Shown: piece by piece, positions 1-5,363 of the stretch
Position numbering within the stretch: the first letter of the stretch is position 1
Layout of the letters: every line of letters begins with the position of its first letter
NCBI GenBank assembly: GCA_007118195.1
Contig: SKSA01000036.1
Coordinates: forward strand, 1-12,863
Length of the DNA: 12,863 nucleotides
From: Anaerobacillus sp.
GTDB lineage: Bacteria; Bacillota; Bacilli; Bacillales; Anaerobacillaceae
Direction of reading: 5' to 3'
Translations under genes and position numbers: made by a program
The notes under the pieces: generated by a model
The model's input: the letters and a program-made list of their open reading frames with translations, nothing else
What the model was told of the DNA's origin: nothing
Databases searched by the model: none

Positions 1-16
1 AAAGTCGAGATTTGCA

Positions 17-210
17 GCATTGACTTCGTTTGGGGCATTGAAACTGTTTTTGGCGCATTGAAACCATACTTTAACGCATTGAATTAATTTTTTTTCGGCA
101 TTGAACTCGCGGTTCGGCGCACTCTCCCCATACTACGCAGTTCCTAATTGTTGCACATTCCCCACATACTGTGCATCACCCACATAATTCACACTCCCCT
201 CCTACTGTTC
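17..210. repeat. Degenerate ~20-bp tandem array (GCA-initiated units)
   Basis: Five units start with GCATTGA at 17, 35, 55, 76 and 98, spaced 18, 20, 21 and 22 bp apart. The same phase continues with more diverged units starting at 119 (GCACTCTCCCC), 137 (GCAGTTCC), 153 (GCACATTCCCC), 173 (GCATCACCC) and about 191 (ACACTCCCC). On the minus strand the units are purine-rich and end in ATGC or GTGC. The constant part is only about 7-8 bases and the rest of each unit varies, so this is not a CRISPR array. An open frame at 148-330 has no ribosome binding site and low-complexity content, so I do not call it a gene. The array may extend left of the window. Function unknown. Confidence 0.6.
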
Positions 211-360
211 AATCGTTGTGCCTCTATCATTTTTTTAAAAACCAAAATTACTTACTTTTGCTTTGTGAAGCTAATACTGCTCAATACTAAAATAAGAAAG
301 CGTCGCAGCTACTATTGTAGTATTCTGTGATTAAATACAGTATGGTAATTGACCGTATTC

Positions 361-375
361 ATCGTTAATAACGAT
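361..375. other. 15-bp perfect palindrome in non-coding DNA
   Basis: ATCGTTAATAACGAT has 7-bp arms around a central A. It lies in the gene-free stretch 211-743, where I see no coding frame with a ribosome binding site. It could be a regulator site for something outside the window, but no promoter or gene is placed to use it. AT-rich DNA yields such palindromes by chance now and then. Confidence 0.3.
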
Positions 376-394
376 ACTAAAACAGCTTATTTTC

Positions 395-591
395 TATCTT
401 TGTTTACTTGTTATATTCAGTAGATATTTATAGTTTTCAACGTAAACAACGATTGGACTTTACTTGGATAGGTGGGTATGATAGAATTGATTGCCTGATG
501 AAACCTTGACTTCAGCTTTTCAAGACCAATCATGCCCACAGAGGCTCCATGTCCTTAAGCACTTATCTACGCTTTCATGTAAACAAAGATA
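395..591. repeat. 197-bp segment bounded by 13-bp inverted repeats; possible IS end or MITE remnant
   Basis: TATCTTTGTTTAC (395-407) is the exact reverse complement of GTAAACAAAGATA (579-591). A near-direct copy, GTAAACAACGAT, lies inside at 442-453. Further inverted matches are GTGGGTATGAT near 472-482 against ATCATGCCCAC near 529-539, and TGATAGAAT (479-487) against ATTCTATCA (600-608), so a transcript could fold extensively. No transposase frame is present and I see no clear target-site duplication. It may be a non-coding end left by an insertion sequence, a small non-autonomous element, or an unrelated structured region. The rest of the gene-free stretch (592-743) holds only a weak TATCAA/TTGATA hairpin at 604-625. 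Confidence 0.35.
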
Positions 592-743
592 AATGGTGTA
601 TTCTATCAATCTTTTTAGGTTGATACTGTATATAGGCTCTCATTACTTCAATAACCATTAGGTACCTTTGTAACGACAGTTATTCATTAATTCATTTCGA
701 GACGCGAATTAGTCTTGTATATTTTTTATTACTCACAACAATC

Positions 744-2051
744 TTACCTCGTCAAATCCTCGATCAAATTTTTCAAAACTTTCGCAGCAACGACACAGTC
801 ATTTAACGCCGTCCATTCTTTTGGGTTATGACTAATGCCATCTATACTACGGACAAATAGCATCGCAACAGGTAAATGGCGACCGATAATCATCGCATCA
901 TGTCCTGCCCCACTCGGTAATAAGTATGCACTGAATGCTTCTTCTTCCACTGCCTTCATAACTTTTCCTTGCATCGCAAACGAAATTGGGACTGGCTTAA
1001 TGCGAATGTTTTCATGATAGTCTACTTGGATAGCTCTTTCGTCTGCCACTGCATTTCCTAACTGAATAATTTTATCAATTAACAAGTCACGAGTCTCTTT
1101 ATGAATATCTCGAATATCGACCGTTAACGTTACTTTCCCAGGAATCACGTTAATTCCATTTGGATGAACTTGCATTTTACCGACCGTAGCTACTGCGGTG
1201 GGACTCGTTTCCCGAGGCAAGCGTTCTACTTGTTGAATAAATTGACTTGCCGCAATTAATGCGTCACTACGATCATTCATCGGTGTGTTGCCTGCATGTC
1301 CTGCCGCTCCGTAAAATGCTACTTCAAGCCAACACGGTCCGGCGATACCTGTAACAACACCAACAGGAAGATCTCTTTTCTCTAATTGTTTTCCTTGTTC
1401 AATATGCACTTCAACAAAAGTAACTACTTCTCCTTTGTTACGTTCTGATGCAAAATAACCGTCCACCGTTAAGCCATCATCTTCTAGCACTTGTTGAAAT
1501 GAATTTCCGTAAACATCAATAAGCTTTATTTGTTCCTCCCGATTTAAATCACCAACCATCGCTGCACTCCCACTAAAACCACCGTCAAAACGAGAGCCTT
1601 CTTCATCTGTGAAAATAGCAACTTCATACGACTTTTTTGGTTGATATCCTGTTTCTTTCCAAGCTTCAACGACTTCTAAGGCAGTGAGCACACCTAAAGT
1701 ACCATCGAAATGGCCGCCATTTGGAACTGTGTCAACATGTGAACCAGACATTATCGTTGGCTCCCCTTTGTCTCGTCCTTGTACACGACCAAATACATTA
1801 CCTGCACCATCTTCACGAACATCAAGACCTGCTTCTTTCATCCAAGTTTTGACCAACTCCTTAGCAGCACGCTCTTCTTTTGAAAAGCCCATCCGGCTAG
1901 AGCCACCTTCTGTCGTTAAGCCGATCTCAGACAGCATCGCTAATCGTTTTGCCAATCTTTCTCCTTTAATGCCAGCTTCACTTAAACTACTATCATAATC
2001 ACCCATTAATCGCTGATAGAATTTCTGTGAAAAATCTTTCGTTAAACTCAT
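744..2051 (-). CDS. M20-family Zn-dependent amidohydrolase (N-carbamoyl-L-amino acid hydrolase / allantoate amidohydrolase type)
   Basis: Predicted cytoplasmic, metal-dependent amidase that removes a carbamoyl or ureido group from an amino-acid-like substrate, as in hydantoin, pyrimidine or allantoin breakdown. At 435 residues it is slightly longer than the usual 400-415. The full set of peptidase M20 / HyuC-AllC motifs is visible: SGSHVDTVPNGG with metal ligand H105; HFDG with D116; TDEEGSRF with the catalytic and metal glutamates E150/E151; VEVHIEQG with H216; a dimerisation and substrate-binding lid around GHAGNTPMNDRSDA (251-264); GAGHDAM (381-387); and ISHNPKEW with the last metal ligand H408. 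The ATG overlaps the stop of the upstream permease by 4 bp (ATGA), with AGGAAAG just upstream, so the two genes are translationally coupled. No hydantoinase, dihydropyrimidinase or allantoinase is nearby, so the substrate cannot be fixed. The family is secure; the exact reaction is not. Confidence 0.9.
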   Translation of the reverse strand: MSLTKDFSQKFYQRLMGDYDSSLSEAGIKGERLAKRLAMLSEIGLTTEGGSSRMGFSKEERAAKELVKTWMKEAGLDVREDGAGNVFGRVQGRDKGEPTIMSGSHVDTVPNGGHFDGTLGVLTALEVVEAWKETGYQPKKSYEVAIFTDEEGSRFDGGFSGSAAMVGDLNREEQIKLIDVYGNSFQQVLEDDGLTVDGYFASERNKGEVVTFVEVHIEQGKQLEKRDLPVGVVTGIAGPCWLEVAFYGAAGHAGNTPMNDRSDALIAASQFIQQVERLPRETSPTAVATVGKMQVHPNGINVIPGKVTLTVDIRDIHKETRDLLIDKIIQLGNAVADERAIQVDYHENIRIKPVPISFAMQGKVMKAVEEEAFSAYLLPSGAGHDAMIIGRHLPVAMLFVRSIDGISHNPKEWTALNDCVVAAKVLKNLIEDLTR

Positions 2052-2992
2052 GCTTCTTTCCTCGCTTTCATTTTTAATGGTGCTGATTTCACTTTCCCTT
2101 CATTTACTTTCGATAAAATTACTATGGTTCCGATAATACAAAAGGCTCCTAGCCATTCTGTAACACTAAATGGAACGTTTAACCAAATAACTGCTAATAA
2201 AGCTGCCGATAATGGCTCTGCACAAGCTAGTAAACTTGTCTCAGTAGCTTTTAAATATTTTAAGCTTTCTAAATAACAGAAAAAGGCTATTAACGTACCA
2301 AAAATGACAACAAAGCTAACAGCTAAAAGTGAAATTGGTGAAATCATTCCTTCAACTTTCCAAGGCACGTGAATAAAACTCATCCCAACCCCACCAATGA
2401 TCATTCCCCAACCTACTACAACGGTTGAGCCATATTGTTTTAAAAGTTTAATAGGCTGAAGTGTATAAAATGCTAAAGCAACCGCTGAAGCAATGCCCCA
2501 AAATAACGCCACTCCTGAAATTGACAATGCATTAAAATTCCCGTGAGTCACAAGTAAAAATGTCCCGAGTAACGCTAATACGATCGCAGTCACTTGCCTA
2601 GAGTTTGGTAAGACTTTTACTTTTATGGCTAAATAGACAACAATGAGTGTCGGTGCCAAATATTGAAGTAGCGTGGCAGTAGCTGCATTTGATGTAGCTA
2701 TTGCCGCAAAATATGTATACTGAACTCCTAATAAGCCTAAAATACCAAAGCAAATGAGTGTAAAAGGACGTTCTCGCCAAATAAGCCATAGACCCTCATC
2801 TCCTTTTATTAACGGAAAAATGAGTAAAAGGATCCCAGCCGCTAAAAGTCGTATCACTACAAGCCACTCAACACTATAATAATGCTCCTGAAATAAATAT
2901 TGTGCAACCGTTCCAGAAACTCCCCATAAAGTTGCTCCAAAAAGAACTAATGCCATTCCTATTATTCTTAATTTTCGGTCACTTGTTGTCAT
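2048..2992 (-). CDS. DMT-superfamily permease, EamA family
   Basis: Inner-membrane drug/metabolite-type transporter of 314 residues, the normal length for two tandem EamA repeats of five helices. The first repeat begins with the typical start (ALVLFGATLWGVSGTVAQYL, about residues 14-33). The second runs from about residue 158 (SGVALFWGIASAVALAFY) to about 295. A conserved charged/proline patch near the end (CAEPLSAALLAVIWL, about 256-270) matches the EamA signature. The short C-tail is basic. The ATG at 2992 has AGGAGAG about seven bases upstream. Its last four bases overlap the start of the amidohydrolase, so it probably imports or exports that enzyme's substrate or product, such as an N-carbamoyl amino acid, ureide or amino acid. 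EamA proteins are hard to assign a substrate by sequence, so this is context-based inference. It diverges from the MFS gene across a 230-bp spacer. I could not identify a convincing leftward promoter there. Confidence 0.9.
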   Translation of the reverse strand: MTTSDRKLRIIGMALVLFGATLWGVSGTVAQYLFQEHYYSVEWLVVIRLLAAGILLLIFPLIKGDEGLWLIWRERPFTLICFGILGLLGVQYTYFAAIATSNAATATLLQYLAPTLIVVYLAIKVKVLPNSRQVTAIVLALLGTFLLVTHGNFNALSISGVALFWGIASAVALAFYTLQPIKLLKQYGSTVVVGWGMIIGGVGMSFIHVPWKVEGMISPISLLAVSFVVIFGTLIAFFCYLESLKYLKATETSLLACAEPLSAALLAVIWLNVPFSVTEWLGAFCIIGTIVILSKVNEGKVKSAPLKMKARKEA

Positions 2993-3159
2993 TATGTCTC
3001 TCCTCTTTTGCTAATGGCAATAGCTTATTTATGAGTTTCAAAAATTTTTCATATATTCTTATGTTATTATCAACCATAATCTCTTTTTTTTCTGCCTTCC
3101 TAATTTTTAAAAATAATACTTATTTATTTTACCATATTAAAGTACGATACTCGAATATG

Positions 3160-3188
3160 TTAACCACTTGTCTTGAATGTGATATGAT
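3160..3188 (+). promoter_or_regulatory. Candidate sigma-A promoter for the MFS gene
   Basis: TTAACC (3160-3165, 4/6 to the -35 consensus) and TATGAT (3183-3188, 5/6 to the -10) are separated by 17 bp. A transcript would start near 3195, about 28 bases before the GTG. This is inferred from pattern only. Confidence 0.4.
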
Positions 3189-3222
3189 TAGATTACTTTA
3201 TTGTCAGGCAAGGAGATAGAAT

Positions 3223-4428
3223 GTGAAAAACAACCGTTGGTATGCTTTATTTTGGATTTCAATTGCACAACTTTTTGCACTTTCACTTTGGTTTAGTGCA
3301 ACAGTAATTATTCCTGATCTTAAGCTAATTTGGACACTAAGTACTTTTTCTGAAGCATTTATTAGTGCATCTGTCCCTCTCGGCTTTATATTCGGTGCTT
3401 TCTTTAGTGCCTATTTTGGATTGGCAGACCGCTATAACGCTCGAACAATATTTACAATATCGGCTCTTTTAGGTGCAATTATTAATGGATTAATGATTTT
3501 TACGGAAAGTGCATTTATTGGAATCATGTTCCGATTTTTAACAGGTGTTTTGTTAGCAGGTGTTTATCCAATTGCTGTTAAACTTTTAGCACTTTGGTTT
3601 CCAAAAAAGCGTGGCTTAGCAATTGGGATTTTAATTGCGGCTTTAACATTAGGTTCGGCACTACCTCATTTTATCGTTATCATTTTTGAAAGCTTTCAAT
3701 GGCAATCCATTATCATCACAAGTTCCGTACTCGCCTGTTTTGCTGCTATAATCATGCACTTCATCGTAAAAGATCCACCTAGTAAAGCCCAAAAAACGGT
3801 CGTATCTTTTAAGCTTTTGATAAATGTCGTTAAAAATAAGCCAGTCATGCTCGCAAACTACGGTTATTTTGGTCATATGTGGGAACTTTATGCGATGTGG
3901 ACATGGCTACCCGTCTTTTACACCGCAAGCTTTTACTCCTTTTCAGGAGAGACCAATCTAACATTAATTGCATTAGCATCGTTTTTATCGATCGGTGTTG
4001 CAGGGGCAATCGGCTGCATCGTCGGTGGTCATATTGCCGATAAAATCGGCCGTGCTCGTTTAACAGTGATAGCAATGGGTGTAAGTAGTTTTTGCGCAAT
4101 TTTGATAGGATTTACATTTGGTCAGACGATTTGGCTTACAATCATAGTTGCAATTGTATGGGGAATTTTTATTATCGCTGACTCAGCGCAATTTTCTGCA
4201 GCAGTGACAGAATATGCAGATGACGAATATGTAGGGACAGCGTTAACATTCCAAATGTGCATCGGCTTCGCCATAACGATTGTAACCATTCAAATTATAC
4301 CGCTTGCTCAAGTTTATGTCGGATGGCAATGGGCGTTTAGCATTTTGAGCATCGGCCCGATTTCAGGGATTATTTCGATGTTAAAATTACGTAAATATGA
4401 ACACATTAAAGAAATTCCAAAAAAATAA
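3223..4428 (+). CDS. Major facilitator superfamily permease
   Basis: Twelve-helix membrane transporter of 401 residues, the usual MFS size. The loop 2-3 signature is present as GLADRYNAR (about residues 66-74). The matching loop in the second half is the more canonical GGHIADKIGRARLT (about 268-281). The two six-helix halves are joined by a short cytoplasmic stretch around residues 180-200 (KDPPSKAQKT). Overall character is closest to general anion/NarK-like or aromatic-acid-type MFS carriers, but no substrate motif lets me choose. The start is GTG at 3223: AAGGAG lies at 3210-3215, seven bases away, and the ATG two bases upstream is followed at once by a stop codon in its own frame. Single-gene unit, ending at a strong hairpin. 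Confidence 0.88.
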   Translation: MKNNRWYALFWISIAQLFALSLWFSATVIIPDLKLIWTLSTFSEAFISASVPLGFIFGAFFSAYFGLADRYNARTIFTISALLGAIINGLMIFTESAFIGIMFRFLTGVLLAGVYPIAVKLLALWFPKKRGLAIGILIAALTLGSALPHFIVIIFESFQWQSIIITSSVLACFAAIIMHFIVKDPPSKAQKTVVSFKLLINVVKNKPVMLANYGYFGHMWELYAMWTWLPVFYTASFYSFSGETNLTLIALASFLSIGVAGAIGCIVGGHIADKIGRARLTVIAMGVSSFCAILIGFTFGQTIWLTIIVAIVWGIFIIADSAQFSAAVTEYADDEYVGTALTFQMCIGFAITIVTIQIIPLAQVYVGWQWAFSILSIGPISGIISMLKLRKYEHIKEIPKK

Positions 4429-4447
4429 AAGTTCTTCTAAAATATAA

Positions 4448-4486
4448 AATATAGCTGACAAATTCCCCATTTTTGTCAGCTATATT
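4448..4486. terminator. Strong bidirectional intrinsic terminator
   Basis: A perfect 15-bp stem (4448-4462 with 4472-4486, core ATAGCTGACAAA) around a nine-base loop lies 20 bases after the MFS stop codon. T-rich tracts follow on both strands (TTAATTTT on the plus strand; ATTTTATATTTT on the minus strand). It closes the MFS transcript and would also stop leftward transcription through the dehydrogenase remnant. Confidence 0.85.
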
Positions 4487-4593
4487 AATTTTAGAACTAC
4501 CGTTTTTGCACCTTCTTGTAAAAGTAATTTTACAATCCCTGCTCCGATTCCGCGCGGTCCACCTGTTACGATAATGACTTGATTTTTTAGCAT
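4480..4593 (-). pseudogene. N-terminal remnant of a short-chain dehydrogenase/reductase (SDR)
   Basis: The frame starts at ATG 4593, with AAAGG about 12 bases upstream, and reads MLKNQVIIVTGGPRGIGAGI, then a run up to EGAKTVV. This is the first beta strand, glycine-rich NAD(P)-binding loop (TGGPRGIG, the family's TGxxxGIG) and first helix of a classical SDR. A functional SDR needs about 240-260 residues; this frame ends after 37. The break falls inside the MFS terminator hairpin, so the 3' end seems to have been lost by a deletion or rearrangement that joined this gene to the MFS unit. The catalytic Ser-Tyr-Lys part is absent from the window. A longer in-frame start at 4662 exists but lacks an SDR-like N-terminus. 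Confidence 0.65.
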
Positions 4594-4714
4594 GGATCTC
4601 ACAACCTTTCTTCTGGGTATATATGTATCATTCTCAAAAGTAAGAAAGAAACCTGCGAGCAAAACGTATAGATTATAAGTTCACTAAATGAACAACAACT
4701 AGGTTGAAATTATC

Positions 4715-4741
4715 ACAAATTATTTTTAGGTACATAAGTTA
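4715..4741 (+). promoter_or_regulatory. Candidate sigma-K-type (mother-cell sporulation) promoter
   Basis: CATAAGTTA at 4733-4741 fits the sigma-K -10 pattern CATAnnnTA. An AC at 4715-4716 lies 16 bases upstream, as expected for the short -35 element. The -10 box is only 20 bases before the ATG at 4761, so the leader would be very short and the start site would fall at the edge of the ribosome binding site. That weakens the call. The pattern is also permissive in AT-rich DNA. Confidence 0.3.
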
Positions 4742-4760
4742 CTTTGAGGGGGTTTTTTTG

Positions 4761-5105
4761 ATGTATCAAAAATACAATCGCAAAGAAAAAAAGGCAAACC
4801 AACTACACAGAAAGCACATTCCTCCAAAGTCAGAACGAACTGCTTCCGATTATACAATTCAAGATTTATTTAAAGGGAAACATCTAGATATTGTAGCGGC
4901 AGCTCTTTTATTAACAGGCAGACTAAAAGTTGATGCAGTTGAGTTATACCGAGGATCCCCAGTGATAGCAGTAACATTACTAGGAAAATATTTGACAACA
5001 GAAAAAGAGAAAGCAAATGCTTTGGCAGATTTCTTAGAGGAAAATGGTGATATGACAATAGATGATGTATTTGAAGCTTTACAAAAAAGGATGGAAAAGG
5101 GATGA
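4761..5105 (+). CDS. Unrecognised 114-residue protein, possibly sporulation-linked
   Basis: I do not recognise this protein. It has a strongly basic, Tyr/Lys-rich N-terminus (residues 1-28, including NRKEKK and RKHIPPKSER). A compact mixed domain follows, with a hydrophobic helix-like stretch (HLDIVAAALLLTGRL, about 40-54), a strand-like segment (SPVIAVTLLGKYL, about 66-78) and an acidic helical C-terminus (ADFLEENGDMTIDDVFEAL). No signal peptide or cysteine is seen. ATG 4761 is chosen because GAGGGGG sits eight bases upstream. An in-frame start further upstream at 4704 has no ribosome binding site. It lies eight bases before a tiny membrane-protein gene on the same strand and shares its terminator, so the two are probably one operon. 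The small size, basic N-terminus and sigma-K-like upstream element suggest a spore role, which is inference only. Confidence 0.7.
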   Translation: MYQKYNRKEKKANQLHRKHIPPKSERTASDYTIQDLFKGKHLDIVAAALLLTGRLKVDAVELYRGSPVIAVTLLGKYLTTEKEKANALADFLEENGDMTIDDVFEALQKRMEKG

Positions 5106-5113
5106 GATTATAG

Positions 5114-5227
5114 ATGAGTGGATTTGATGGTAAAGGGTTTACAAGTGGAATTTTACTTATCATCCTAATATTTTTACTGATTTTTGGTTCCACTAACATA
5201 GAAGATTTAACAGACGCTCCTGATTAA
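5114..5227 (+). CDS. 37-residue single-span membrane miniprotein (spore-type)
   Basis: This is a short gene of 37 codons plus stop. The protein starts MSGFDGKGFTSG. One hydrophobic helix follows (ILLIILIFLLIFG, residues 13-25) and then an acidic hydrophilic tail (IEDLTDAPD). Small Gly-rich N-termini followed by a single Leu/Ile/Val helix are typical of the YjcZ-like miniproteins common in spore-forming Bacillaceae. Those normally end soon after the helix, so the acidic tail is unusual. The start codon is eight bases after the previous stop, with AAGGG about a dozen bases upstream (weak spacing), which suggests translational coupling. An intrinsic terminator follows 39 bases after the stop. 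Confidence 0.6.
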   Translation: MSGFDGKGFTSGILLIILIFLLIFGSTNIEDLTDAPD

Positions 5228-5266
5228 ATAACAAATATGTAAAGATTGCAAGGAGTTACAAATATG

Positions 5267-5306
5267 AAAAGAGGGAGTCACCTAAATTAGGACGACCTCC
5301 TCTTTT
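5267..5306. terminator. Bidirectional intrinsic terminator between convergent units
   Basis: AAAAGAGG (5267-5274) pairs with CCTCTTTT (5299-5306), followed by TATTTTG. The stem can extend past two mismatches through AGTC/GAC, and the loop holds the palindrome CCTAAATTAGG. A matching T-run (CTCTTTTC) on the minus strand lets it serve the leftward molybdopterin oxidoreductase gene too. An eight-codon frame (5264-5290, MKRGSHLN) with AAGGAG eight bases upstream overlaps the left arm. Confidence 0.7.
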
Positions 5307-5363
5307 ATTTTGCCTCACCATTTACAACAATATTATCCACTTAAGATAAAACAGTGAAAGTCA

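Noticed and set aside
17..210. CRISPR array
   Set aside because: The constant segment is only 7-8 bases, spacing is about 20 bp, and units drift steadily instead of having identical repeats and unique 30-bp spacers. No cas genes are present.
148..330. 60-residue open frame
   Set aside because: No ribosome binding site, biased composition from the repeat array, and no recognisable protein features.
430..560. Minus-strand open stretch (reads GMIGLEKLKSRF...)
   Set aside because: Interrupted by a stop before any plausible start, no ribosome binding site, and not recognisable as a known domain. Treated as part of the structured non-coding segment.
3000..3160. Leftward promoter for the EamA-amidohydrolase operon
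   Set aside because: TTGATA and GATAAT-like hexamers occur on the minus strand, but none are properly spaced with a second box, so no call was made.
5313..5363. A second terminator just after the molybdopterin oxidoreductase gene
   Set aside because: AAAACAGT and ACAGTTTT look paired at first, but they are not reverse complements in register. The 5267-5306 hairpin explains termination better.
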